NCBI RefSeq assembly: GCF_030296055.1
Contig: NZ_AP027370.1
Coordinates: 1,786,501 to 1,850,500 of the forward strand
Source of the DNA: Hydrogenimonas cancrithermarum
Lineage (GTDB): Bacteria; Campylobacterota; Campylobacteria; Campylobacterales; Hydrogenimonadaceae
Direction: 5' to 3'
DNA: 64,000 nt
The notes beneath the pieces are model-generated. The model ran no database searches. It was given only the letters and a program-made list of their open reading frames with translations, and was not told where the DNA came from. This document shows, in pieces, positions 9,053 to 17,241 of the stretch (positions are counted from its first letter, which is position 1; every line of letters starts with the position of its first letter). The position numbers and the translations under genes are program-made.

Positions 9053-12000
9053 TCATCCTTCTTTTTTCATAAATTTTTCTATTATCAGTCGTATCAGGTC
9101 ACGGTTGACCAGGTTGATGATCACTTCATCACAATGTTTTCTCTCCTCTTCCGTCACGGATGTGGAGGGATCGGTCATCAGGATGAGTGCAGCGTGGGGC
9201 GCACTCATCTTTATCTCTTTTTGCAGAGGCTCGAGCGCCATACCGTCGATCTCTTTGTCGACGAAGACCAGAGCGGTTTGCGCATCGAGCTTTTCCGTCA
9301 GCTCTTTCGGAGAGTCGGCGATGTCGACGTTGTATCCGAGCTGGTGGAGCATGTTGGCGAAAATTTTCCCCTCGAGCGGACTCTTCTTGAGAACGAGTAT
9401 TCTGTCCGGTTCGGGGGCTTTCGAGGTTTCCGGCGTTTCGGCGGAAACCGTTTCCGTGGGTTGCCCCTGAGGAACCGCTTCGGTTTCACTCTTTTCGGAA
9501 ACGGCCTCTTCTGTAAATGTATCGAACGAAATCTCCTTCTCCTCCTCTTTCTCTGAAGCGTGCTGTACACCCCTCGAAGTGGCGGGTTTCTCTTTTTCGT
9601 CTTTCGTATACATCTTGTCGCCAAGGAATTTTTTCAGGATCGAGATGATTTCTTCTCTTATCAGCGGTTTGGTCGTATACTCGTCGAGCCCTTCGGCGAG
9701 GAACCTTTCCCTGTCCCCTTTGAGCGCGTTCGCCGTCAAGGCGACGATAGGCACGTGCGGAACGTTTTCGTCCTCTTCGTAGTCGAGAATTTCGTGGGTC
9801 GCTTCCACACCGTCCATGACCGGCATCGAGATATCCATGAAAATGATGTCGAAGTCGCCGTTTCTACGCTTTTCGAACGCTTCGAGGCCGTTGTCCGCCA
9901 GTTCGACCGTCAGGCCGAGATCTTCGAGTGTTCGCTTGATGAGCTTCTGGTTGATCGTATTGTCCTCGGCGACGAGCGCTTTGGCCTGAAAACCGATGTG
10001 ATCGATATCGAGAAGCGGACGGCGGACCTCTTTGACCACTTCGGAGGTTGCCGCTTTGAGAATGGCCACCATCTTCGTCGCATTGACCGGCTCGTAGACG
10101 ATCTTTTCGCAGTGCAGGCGCAGAGACTCGATCCGCTTCTGGTGCGTCGATTTGATGATGACGTTACAGTGCAGCGGCGTCTTGCCCATCTTGCGAAGGT
10201 CGTTGTCGGAGGCGTAATCGGCGTCGATCATTGCCGACTGCGCTTTCTTTTCGGACGCGAGTTTTATGAGTTCTTCCGGTGCGCTGAAAGGAATCAGCTT
10301 CGCACCGTAATAGTCGAGGTACTCCTTGATATACTCGTCCTGCTTCTTCGATGCGCCGGGCGCGGAATAGAACGCGACGGTGACATTGGCGAACCTGTCT
10401 CGCATATCCTCGTTCATCTGGGGTAGCTCTTCGAATTCGAGCGTAAAATAGAAACGGGTACCTTTGCCGAGCTCGCTTTCGAGATCGAGGTGGCCGCCCA
10501 TCAGTTCGGCATAGCGTGCGGAGATGGTCAGGCCCAGCCCGGTTCCGCCGAACTTCCTGGTGACACTGGTGTCGGCTTGCGAGAATGCTTCGAAAATATG
10601 CGCCTTTTTGTCCGGAGAGATACCGATACCCGTATCTTCGACACTGAAACTGATGGCACATTTGTCTGGATCGCTCGCATGGACTTTGCGGATTTCGACA
10701 TTGATCGCGCCACCTTGGTTGGTGAACTTGACCGCATTGCTCATCAGGTTGATCAGAATCTCTTTGATCTTGGTCGGATCGCCTTTGATGGGCTGGTTCA
10801 ATCTCGGATCGATGAAGCAGGCGAGGTTGACATTCTTTTCGGCCGCTTTGACGGCATAGATTTCGACGGCGCTCTCGAACTCCTCGATCGGGTTGAAGAC
10901 GATGTTTTCGATCTCCACTTTGTTGCTCTCGATCTTGGAGAGGTCAAGGATGTTGTTGATGATCTCGAGCAGGTTTTCGGAACTCTTTTCGATGATACTT
11001 ACGAACTCTTTCTGTTCGCCTTTGAGTTCGGTGTTTTTAAGCAGTTCGGTAAAACCGACGATTCCGTTCAGCGGCGTTCGGATTTCGTGGCTCATGTTTG
11101 CAAGGAAGAGCGACTTCGCTTCGCTCGCCTCTTCGGCACGCTTCTGTTCGAGCCGCGTCTCTTCGATGATCGCCTGCAGCAGGGCATACGCTTTCGCCGT
11201 ACCTTCAGGTGTATCGAGGTTGATCTCCATTTTCTGGTTGGTCGATTCCGCGACATTCTGGAGGATCGTCTCGAGGTTTTTGATGTTTTGCGTAATCTCG
11301 CGGCTCACGATCATGCCGATAATGGCGAGGATGATGGAGATGATCCAAAGCGCGCCGGAGGCGACGGCGATATACATCTGTTCCTGGATCGTCGAGGCGA
11401 TCTTGCCTTTCATCGCGGTGAAGATCGTCTTCTGTGCATTGTCGAGGATGCTGATCTTCTCGGTATTGAGGTTGAACCAGAGCGTAGGGTCGATCGTGTA
11501 GTAGCCGTCGTTGATCGAGTGGAGTATTTCGGCACGTGCCTGGGCGAGTTCTTCGAAAATCTCCTGGGAGTCTTCGTTTTCGAGAAGTCTGCGAATACGC
11601 TGTTTAAGCCCCGGGTCCGAAATGAAACCATATTCGTATGTGTCGGCCTGCCCGATATAGTGGATCCATTTTTGAAGCTCTTCGTCGCTCATTTTCGTAT
11701 AGCGGGTGAGGATGAAAGACATGAAACCGCGTTCGATACCGCTCGCCTCTTTCGCCTTGGCGAAATTGATGTAGGCTTTCGCCTCGTTGCTGATCTCGTT
11801 GTTCAGCCCGACCGAAGTCACTTTGTCGATCTCTTCGAGCAGCGATCCGATCAGGGCCGTGTAGTAGTTGAAGAATGCCTTGTCGAAACCGAGCTGAAGG
11901 GTGTCGATCTGGTGACGTTTCTGGTTCAGGAGACTCAGCATGACCGGAACGCTCTTTTTGGGTTTGGTCTCCGGGTGGTCCGAAAGGTAACGTTTGAATG

Positions 12001-12277
12001 CCGCGACCTTCTTGTCGACCACGGCACGCTGGGCCTTGAGGGACTCTTTGACCTTTCGTCCGTGGGAAGCGATGTATATCGCCGTCATGCCGCGCTCTTT
12101 TGCCAGCTGGGTCGAGAGGTCGTTGATGATGGAGCTGTATTCGATATGTTGGTCGAAGGCCTGAACTTTCAGATAATTGGTGGTGGACTGGTAGAGAAAA
12201 TAGCTCGCGAACCCCAGGAGCAGAAGAATGGGGAGGAGCGAGATCAGTTTGAGTTTACTTCGGATACCTATTTGCAT
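9053..12277 (-). CDS. NIT-domain hybrid sensor histidine kinase
   Basis: This 1074-residue inner-membrane hybrid kinase has TM1 at about residues 9-29 and TM2 at about 301-325. The periplasmic region between them contains LAKERGMTAIYIASHGRK, typical of nitrate/nitrite-sensing (NIT) domains. A linker, HisKA with NMSHEIRTPLNG (phospho-His 397) and a HATPase domain (DTGIGIS, GGTGLGLTI) follow. A degenerate receiver-like segment comes next, then a canonical receiver with acceptor Asp815 in FMDISMPVMDG. An acidic low-complexity linker leads to a second degenerate receiver (about 955-1074) with KK where the acidic pair should be. It has no HPt domain of its own; the HPt protein two genes upstream can supply that step. 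Sensing of nitrate or nitrite is an inference from the domain family only. Confidence 0.92.
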   Translation of the reverse strand: MQIGIRSKLKLISLLPILLLLGFASYFLYQSTTNYLKVQAFDQHIEYSSIINDLSTQLAKERGMTAIYIASHGRKVKESLKAQRAVVDKKVAAFKRYLSDHPETKPKKSVPVMLSLLNQKRHQIDTLQLGFDKAFFNYYTALIGSLLEEIDKVTSVGLNNEISNEAKAYINFAKAKEASGIERGFMSFILTRYTKMSDEELQKWIHYIGQADTYEYGFISDPGLKQRIRRLLENEDSQEIFEELAQARAEILHSINDGYYTIDPTLWFNLNTEKISILDNAQKTIFTAMKGKIASTIQEQMYIAVASGALWIISIILAIIGMIVSREITQNIKNLETILQNVAESTNQKMEINLDTPEGTAKAYALLQAIIEETRLEQKRAEEASEAKSLFLANMSHEIRTPLNGIVGFTELLKNTELKGEQKEFVSIIEKSSENLLEIINNILDLSKIESNKVEIENIVFNPIEEFESAVEIYAVKAAEKNVNLACFIDPRLNQPIKGDPTKIKEILINLMSNAVKFTNQGGAINVEIRKVHASDPDKCAISFSVEDTGIGISPDKKAHIFEAFSQADTSVTRKFGGTGLGLTISARYAELMGGHLDLESELGKGTRFYFTLEFEELPQMNEDMRDRFANVTVAFYSAPGASKKQDEYIKEYLDYYGAKLIPFSAPEELIKLASEKKAQSAMIDADYASDNDLRKMGKTPLHCNVIIKSTHQKRIESLRLHCEKIVYEPVNATKMVAILKAATSEVVKEVRRPLLDIDHIGFQAKALVAEDNTINQKLIKRTLEDLGLTVELADNGLEAFEKRRNGDFDIIFMDISMPVMDGVEATHEILDYEEDENVPHVPIVALTANALKGDRERFLAEGLDEYTTKPLIREEIISILKKFLGDKMYTKDEKEKPATSRGVQHASEKEEEKEISFDTFTEEAVSEKSETEAVPQGQPTETVSAETPETSKAPEPDRILVLKKSPLEGKIFANMLHQLGYNVDIADSPKELTEKLDAQTALVFVDKEIDGMALEPLQKEIKMSAPHAALILMTDPSTSVTEEERKHCDEVIINLVNRDLIRLIIEKFMKKEG

Positions 12278-12290
12278 ACATCACCTCTGT

Positions 12291-12692
12291 TCATAATGGT
12301 AGTTTGTGTGTGGCGGCTATATCGACGCATTCGAGTGCACCGGCCTTTTTGCCCTCTTTGAGCAGTTTAAGTGCCGTCTGCCTCTCTTTTTTCTTCTGCA
12401 GAAGATAGACTTCGGCCAGATAGCATTTCGCCCGGGCATTTCCCAGCTCGGCGGCTTTGCCCAGCAGCTGTTTCGCTTTTGGCAGATTGCGGTCGACGCC
12501 GAGGCCTTTGAGATAGAGAAGGCCCAGCAGAAACTGTGCCTGCTCGGCTCCATCTTCCTCTATCGCCATTTCGAACAGCTCTTTGGCCACTTTGTAGTTT
12601 CCCGATTTATAGGCGCGCATCCCGTCGGAAAAGTAGCTGGCGAATCCAAAAGCCGGTAGCAGCAACAGTATAAAGAGCAGTCGTGTTTTCAC
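12291..12692 (-). CDS. Small periplasmic Sel1/TPR-repeat protein
   Basis: The 133-residue protein begins with a clear signal peptide (residues 1-18, cleavage after AFGFA). A TPR-like unit (GMRAYKSGNYKVAKELFEMA) is followed by Sel1-type repeats with the diagnostic AQFLLGLLYLKGLGVDRN and AKQLLGKAAELGNARAKCYLA segments. Its ATG overlaps the stop of the HPt gene by four bases and it ends 13 bases before the hybrid kinase start. A periplasmic partner or modulator of the kinase sensor is plausible from position. Sel1 proteins act as scaffolds, but no function is proven by sequence. Confidence 0.85.
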   Translation of the reverse strand: MKTRLLFILLLLPAFGFASYFSDGMRAYKSGNYKVAKELFEMAIEEDGAEQAQFLLGLLYLKGLGVDRNLPKAKQLLGKAAELGNARAKCYLAEVYLLQKKKERQTALKLLKEGKKAGALECVDIAATHKLPL

Positions 12693-14374
12693 GCGTATTC
12701 CTTTGCCATTGTTTTTTCCAGTGCCGCGAGTTTGCGGTAAAAGGCGACGAGTCTCTCTTCGACCTCTTCGAGCGATTGGGCATGCTGCACTTTTTCCATA
12801 AGCTCACGCATATCTTCGATTCTCAGGTTCGCGGCGACCCCTTTGAGCTTGTGTGCCACTTCGTTGATCGTCTTGATATCGTTCGTTTCGTACGCTTCGA
12901 TGAAATGGGCCTTCTCTTCGCGTGCCTGGGTGATGAAGTCGTTGACGAATTCCACGATGAGCGATTCCGGAAGCCCCAGCGCGTCGGCCGCTTCGTTGGG
13001 ATCGAAAAGGAGTGTTTCGCCCCTGTCGATCTCTTCGAGCTCGAGCCTCTTTTTGGATGGCGTGGTTTCGGGTTTTGCCGGTTCCTCGAAGGAGGGGTGG
13101 AGATGTTCGGCCGGACTCTTTTCGGGCGTCGTCATCCGCTCTTCGGAGGTAGCGGTTTCCGGGATGCCCTGCCCGCTCAACCCCTGTATATAACGCTCGA
13201 CGTTTTGCCACGCTTTGCGGATCTGCGTTTCATCATCGAGTGAAAGAATCTCTTCGAGTGTCTGCGTCAAAGGGTCCATCATCAGGTTCGAAGCGATCCC
13301 TTTGAGCTTCATCGCCTCTTTTTTGACGAGATGGATATGGCCGGCATCCATGGCGGCTTTGACTTCCGGCGCATCGTGATAGTAGGTCTCTATGAACTCT
13401 TTCACGAAGGCTTTGACCATCGTTTCGGGCAGTCCGAGCGTGGCGGCGATTTTTCCGGTCTCTGGCTGGAGATTCGCCGCCGGTGCCTCTGTCGGACTCT
13501 CTCTATTTTCCTCCGATGGCATGGTTTCAGGCTCGGGAACTTCCGTTTTCAAGCCGATCTCCGGCACTTCGAGGGGTTCGAATGGGGAGGTTGCCTCTTT
13601 TTCCGCGAAAGATCCGCTCTCCTGCTTCATGCCGATCCCGGTTTCACTCTCTTCCACCGCTGCCGGGGATTCGAAAAGCGCTTCGGCATTTTCGGGCTGT
13701 TCGACGTTTTCCTCTTCGGAAGCGATCGCTTCGACACGATCGCTTTCAAATGAAAAATCGACCAGCTCGAGGGGTGCGTCCGCCGGTTTTTCGGATGGGG
13801 CCGTTTCCGGTGTCTCCTCGAAAAGCGAAAAATCGACGGAGGGGGTTTCCCCTTCGTGCTTGGCCGAAGCGGCCGGCTCCTCGAAACGCACTGCCGGAGC
13901 TTCGTATGTTTCCGCGGCTTTCGCGGCCGTTTCATCCGTCGTCGATATTTCGGGAGCCTCCGCAGCGAGAGGTTCGGAAGGAATGTCGATGGAAGTGAAC
14001 GCACTCTCCTCTATCGGCACATGGTATTCTGTCCCGTTGGAGAGTTTGAGGTTTTTGAACTCTATTTGGTAATAGAACTCCGGCGTCTCTTCGCCATACT
14101 CGATCGGATAGAGAATTTCAAGGGCCAGGTCACATTCGTATGTCGCCTTGTCTTTCGTCGAGATGAGGACCTTCTTCTGCTCCGTGTTGGCATTGCGAAG
14201 AAAACTGATCCATGAAAAATTTTCGAAGTTGTAGATGTATCCAGGACGCTTTACGAAGAGTTCGCTATAATCTTCGTGTTCGGCCAAAAATTCCGAGATA
14301 TCGTGATATCCCGCGAGTTTCAGGGCATTTTTCGATATACAGTAGAGTTTTCCGTCATTTCTGTAGATTAACAC
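12689..14374 (-). CDS. Phosphotransfer protein with one active and one degenerate HPt domain
   Basis: The 561-residue protein has an N-terminal globular domain (about residues 1-120) that I do not recognise. A long Glu/Ala/Pro-rich linker follows, then two C-terminal four-helix HPt domains. The second has the canonical AHKLKGVAANL with phospho-acceptor His508. The first has EAMKLKGIASNL, with Met355 replacing His, so it cannot be phosphorylated in the usual way. It lies in one operon with the hybrid kinase and the lone receiver, and probably carries phosphate from the kinase receiver to the output receiver. The degenerate domain may serve for docking. HPt-domain proteins of this sort are common in Campylobacterota, but the sensory meaning is unknown. 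Confidence 0.85.
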   Translation of the reverse strand: MLIYRNDGKLYCISKNALKLAGYHDISEFLAEHEDYSELFVKRPGYIYNFENFSWISFLRNANTEQKKVLISTKDKATYECDLALEILYPIEYGEETPEFYYQIEFKNLKLSNGTEYHVPIEESAFTSIDIPSEPLAAEAPEISTTDETAAKAAETYEAPAVRFEEPAASAKHEGETPSVDFSLFEETPETAPSEKPADAPLELVDFSFESDRVEAIASEEENVEQPENAEALFESPAAVEESETGIGMKQESGSFAEKEATSPFEPLEVPEIGLKTEVPEPETMPSEENRESPTEAPAANLQPETGKIAATLGLPETMVKAFVKEFIETYYHDAPEVKAAMDAGHIHLVKKEAMKLKGIASNLMMDPLTQTLEEILSLDDETQIRKAWQNVERYIQGLSGQGIPETATSEERMTTPEKSPAEHLHPSFEEPAKPETTPSKKRLELEEIDRGETLLFDPNEAADALGLPESLIVEFVNDFITQAREEKAHFIEAYETNDIKTINEVAHKLKGVAANLRIEDMRELMEKVQHAQSLEEVEERLVAFYRKLAALEKTMAKEYA

Positions 14375-14385
14375 GGTTATCCTTT

Positions 14386-14799
14386 TTACGACTTCTCATC
14401 TTCAAGCATCCGGGCATAGGTGTTTATGATCGAGAGGACATCCATCCGTTTCGCAGGATGGCGAGCCGCGATGTATCCTGTTTTGACACCCTCTTTGAAA
14501 ATCGGTTTGATGTAGGTGTCTACCCAATAATATCGGCCGTCTTTGCGAAGATTTTTAACGAGTCCCTGCCACTCTTTGTCGGCTTGAATGGTATCCCACA
14601 ACTCTTTAAAAGCCGCTTTTGGCATATCGGGATGGCGGATGATGCTGTGCGGCTTTCCGATAAGCTCCTCTTTGCTGTATCCCGATATTTCGATGAATTT
14701 CCGGTTGGCATAGGTGATGATGCCGTTGAGATCGGTTTCACTGATGATGACGCCGTCGGCAAACGTGTACTCTTCGTCGATGGGGGTGGGCCGTTGCAT
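14386..14799 (-). CDS. PAS-domain redox/energy-taxis type sensor
   Basis: The 137-residue cytoplasmic protein is essentially one PAS domain. It has ADGVIISETDLNGIITYANR, FIEISGYSKEELIGKPHSII, RHPDMPKAAF and the core GYYWVDTYIKPIF-like strands. This matches Aer/CetB-type FAD-binding PAS proteins that sense redox state for energy taxis. No HAMP or signalling domain is attached, so it would have to work through a partner, as CetB does with CetA. No cetA lies next to it. It is the first gene of the five-gene signalling operon and ends 11 bases before the HPt gene. FAD binding is an inference from family resemblance. Confidence 0.82.
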   Translation of the reverse strand: MQRPTPIDEEYTFADGVIISETDLNGIITYANRKFIEISGYSKEELIGKPHSIIRHPDMPKAAFKELWDTIQADKEWQGLVKNLRKDGRYYWVDTYIKPIFKEGVKTGYIAARHPAKRMDVLSIINTYARMLEDEKS

Positions 14800-14884
14800 T
14801 GAAACTCCATAAAAACTATATTGTTCGGATTATCATAGCATAAAGCGCCATGAGTATGCTTCTTTTTGCCGCGAAAAACAGGAC

Positions 14885-16699
14885 CTATTCGTCTGTGGAT
14901 GGCGGATGAAGATACAGATATATCGACTGGGCATCTTTTTTGTTTAGAACTCTCCCCAGTGTTTCGAGGTCGGCCTCTTTGATGGCGTCGAACGTTCCGA
15001 AATAGTCGATGAGCCGTTTCACTTTGGCGGGCCCGATCCCCTTGGCTTCGAGAAGAGAGATCTTTTTGTCCTCTTTCAGGCGCTGTTTTTTATGGAAAGC
15101 GATGGCGAACCGATGCGCTTCGTCTCTGAGCCTTTGAAACCACTGCAAACGTGCATCGCTCGGCATCAGCCGCATCTCCCCCTCATCGGTGTAGAGAATA
15201 TCTTTCGCCGCCCCTTTCGCCCGGTGTGCCTTCGCATCGATTTTCTCTTTCGCGATCCCGACGACGGGCAGGTCGACCCCTTTTCTTTTCAGCAGCGTCA
15301 GCGCAAGCTGCCGGAGTGTCTCGCCGCCGTCGATGACCCACAGGTCCGGAGGCGGGGATTTTTCGAACGAACCGATACGCTGGGAGAGCATCTGCTCCAT
15401 CTGGTGGTACTCGTCCCTTGCCGTAAGATTGTAGTGGCGGTAGGAGCTTTTGTCCCACTTCTCTTTTTCCCTGACGACCATCGCTCCCACAGGCGCTTCG
15501 CCCGCAAGGTGGGAGTTGTCGAAAATTTCGATGCGCTCCGGTGCCTGCCGGAGTCCGAGCAGATCGCGGATCTTCTCCGGAAGTTCGGGTTTGGGACGAA
15601 GGCTTTTTTGTCTGAGCAGTTCCTTCGCATTCTGCACTCCCAGCTCTGTCAGCCGCCGTTTGTCACCCCGTTTCGGTGTCGTGATGGCGATATGTTTTCC
15701 GATGCGCTCGCTCAACAGTGCGGAGAGCTCCTCCTGCTCGTCGAAGGGGTGTGCCGTCAAGATAGCCGTCGCCGTAAAGGGCGTTTCGCTGCCGTAAAAC
15801 TCGAGGATACTTCTGCGGTAGACTTCGCTCAGATCGGTCTCGTCGTGCAGGTGCAGATAGGTGTGGCTGGAGGCGACGATTTTCCCTTCCCGCATGAAAA
15901 GGCGTACCAGTACACCTCCCTCGTCGTCGAACGCCGCGGCAAAGATATCGAGGTCTTCGAGCCTGGCGAGATCGGCACTCGAGAACTCTTCGATTTTCCC
16001 GATCGCCTCGATGCGGTCACGGATCTGTGCCGCCTCTTCGAATCGGAGCGATTCGGCGTAGAAGTGCATTCTCTTTTCGAGTGCACGCTGCAGGCGTTTT
16101 TTGTGATGGATATAGCTGAAAGCCTCTTCGACGAGTTCGGCATACTCCTTTTCGTCGATCTTCCCTTCGCACGGAGCCATGCAGCGTCCGATCTGGTGGA
16201 ACAGACACGCCTTTTTCCCTTTGAGGCACCCTTTTTTCTGTACCAGCGGCACCAGCTCGTAGAGCGAATCTAGAATCGCCCTCGCACCGTGAGGAAAAGG
16301 GCCGAAATATTTCACTCTTTTCCCTTTGACCACTTTTCGCGTCAGTTCGAACCTTGGGAACGGTTCGCTCAGGTCGATGTAGATGTAGGGGTAAGTCTTG
16401 TCGTCGCGAAGAAGGATGTTGTATTTGGGTTTGAGCTGTTTGATCAGCGAGTTTTCCAGCAGCAGTGCATCGCTTTCGCTCGGTGTCACGATCGTTTCGA
16501 TCCTGACGGCCTGTGCGACCATCTGATAGATTCGGGGGCCGAGAGTGGGGGCGGGGGCGAGTGTAGGTGTGAAACGGAAATAGCTTTTGACCCGTTTTTT
16601 GAGGCTTTTGGCCTTTCCGACATAAAGAAGCTTCCCGTCTTTGTCGAAATATTGGTAGATCCCCGGTTTGTCGGGGAGGTTTTTAACGCTCTCGATCAT
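14885..16699 (-). CDS. uvrC: Excinuclease ABC subunit C
   Basis: UvrC makes both incisions in nucleotide excision repair. The 604-residue protein has the N-terminal GIY-YIG nuclease (DKPGIYQYF...LLYVGKAKSLKKR, residues about 9-35) and a Cys cluster around residues 158-176 (KKGCLKGKKACLFHQIGRC). It also has the UVR motif (RFEEAAQIRDRIEAI), the C-terminal RNase H-like nuclease with FDNSHLAGEAPVGAMV and LWVIDGGE, and a helix-hairpin-helix tail (KGIGPAKVKRLIDYFGTFDAI). The start overlaps the end of the DciA-like gene by four bases, suggesting coupling. Length and all motifs are normal. Confidence 0.97.
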   Translation of the reverse strand: MIESVKNLPDKPGIYQYFDKDGKLLYVGKAKSLKKRVKSYFRFTPTLAPAPTLGPRIYQMVAQAVRIETIVTPSESDALLLENSLIKQLKPKYNILLRDDKTYPYIYIDLSEPFPRFELTRKVVKGKRVKYFGPFPHGARAILDSLYELVPLVQKKGCLKGKKACLFHQIGRCMAPCEGKIDEKEYAELVEEAFSYIHHKKRLQRALEKRMHFYAESLRFEEAAQIRDRIEAIGKIEEFSSADLARLEDLDIFAAAFDDEGGVLVRLFMREGKIVASSHTYLHLHDETDLSEVYRRSILEFYGSETPFTATAILTAHPFDEQEELSALLSERIGKHIAITTPKRGDKRRLTELGVQNAKELLRQKSLRPKPELPEKIRDLLGLRQAPERIEIFDNSHLAGEAPVGAMVVREKEKWDKSSYRHYNLTARDEYHQMEQMLSQRIGSFEKSPPPDLWVIDGGETLRQLALTLLKRKGVDLPVVGIAKEKIDAKAHRAKGAAKDILYTDEGEMRLMPSDARLQWFQRLRDEAHRFAIAFHKKQRLKEDKKISLLEAKGIGPAKVKRLIDYFGTFDAIKEADLETLGRVLNKKDAQSIYLYLHPPSTDE

Positions 16700-17142
16700 G
16701 GGTGAAGATTTTGTTCGATGGTCTCTTTGATCTCTTCGAAAGCGGCTTTGATCTCGTCGCTTTCGGCGTGCACTTCGAACGTGCCGTGAGCACGCTCCGT
16801 ATAGCGTGGTTCGGTGGAGCCGGGCGCCTTCGGAGCCGGAGCGAATTTCGAAACGAATGCCTTGACATCTTTGATTTCATGGGCTTTACATGCCTCTTTC
16901 AGAGGCGGAAGGGTGCTTAATAGGTTCTTAATTAAAGAGAGCTTATAATCGAATTCCATTTTGAAGGCCGGATGTTTTACCGCAAAAAAGAGTGTCCGGT
17001 TTTTGACATAAATAAAGAGGATGCCGCGCTGCAGCGAGGCGGGAAGCGCTTTTTTGAGAAGGCGGAAACAGGTTTGCTGCTGCAGTTTCGCATAGATAGG
17101 CTGAGAGACGAAATGGGTAAGCACCGAGTCAATTTTTTTCAT
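16696..17142 (-). CDS. DUF721/DciA-like protein
   Basis: The 148-residue protein has an N-terminal half resembling DUF721/DciA proteins, which help load the replicative helicase DnaB. It shows helices, then a strand pair around GILFIYVKNRTLFFAVKHPAFKMEF, then a helix ending LLSTLPPL. The C-terminal half is charged and Pro-rich (FAPAPKAPGSTEPRY), probably flexible. Its stop overlaps the uvrC start by four bases. The 5' end overlaps, on the opposite strand, the start of the small lipoprotein gene at 17113. Helicase-loader function is inferred from a weak family resemblance; a profile search would be needed to confirm the family. Confidence 0.55.
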   Translation of the reverse strand: MKKIDSVLTHFVSQPIYAKLQQQTCFRLLKKALPASLQRGILFIYVKNRTLFFAVKHPAFKMEFDYKLSLIKNLLSTLPPLKEACKAHEIKDVKAFVSKFAPAPKAPGSTEPRYTERAHGTFEVHAESDEIKAAFEEIKETIEQNLHP

Positions 17143-17241
17143 ATTTTAATTATAGCATCACTTCTGGCGGGTGTGGGGGGATGCGGTTACAAAAAACCTC
17201 CCTACTACCCCACCGAAAGTGAGACGGGATCGCAACAATGA
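17113..17241 (+). CDS. Small LptM (YifL)-like lipoprotein
   Basis: This 42-residue product is a minimal lipoprotein with a hydrophobic signal (FFHILIIASLLAGVGG), lipobox VGGC (Cys24) and then GYKKPPYYPTE. That tail closely resembles the CGxKGPLYxP signature of LptM/YifL lipoproteins, which assist oxidation and maturation of the LptD barrel of the LPS translocon. No later in-frame start codon precedes the signal peptide, so the ATG at 17113 is the best start. It lies within the 5' end of the divergent DciA-like gene. Its TGA overlaps the nadB ATG by four bases. An lptD gene lies about 7.5 kb downstream on the same strand. Confidence 0.65.
   Translation: MGKHRVNFFHILIIASLLAGVGGCGYKKPPYYPTESETGSQQ

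Noticed and set aside
10490-12361. A long open frame of about 623 codons opposite the hybrid kinase gene
   Set aside because: The opposite strand encodes a complete kinase with NIT, HisKA, HATPase and receiver motifs. The shadow product is arginine/aspartate-rich and featureless.
16540-16580. G-rich repetitive stretch in uvrC that looks like a small tandem array
   Set aside because: It encodes the normal FRFTPTLAPAP segment expected after the GIY-YIG domain in this phylum, and the spacing is not a clean 7-bp period.
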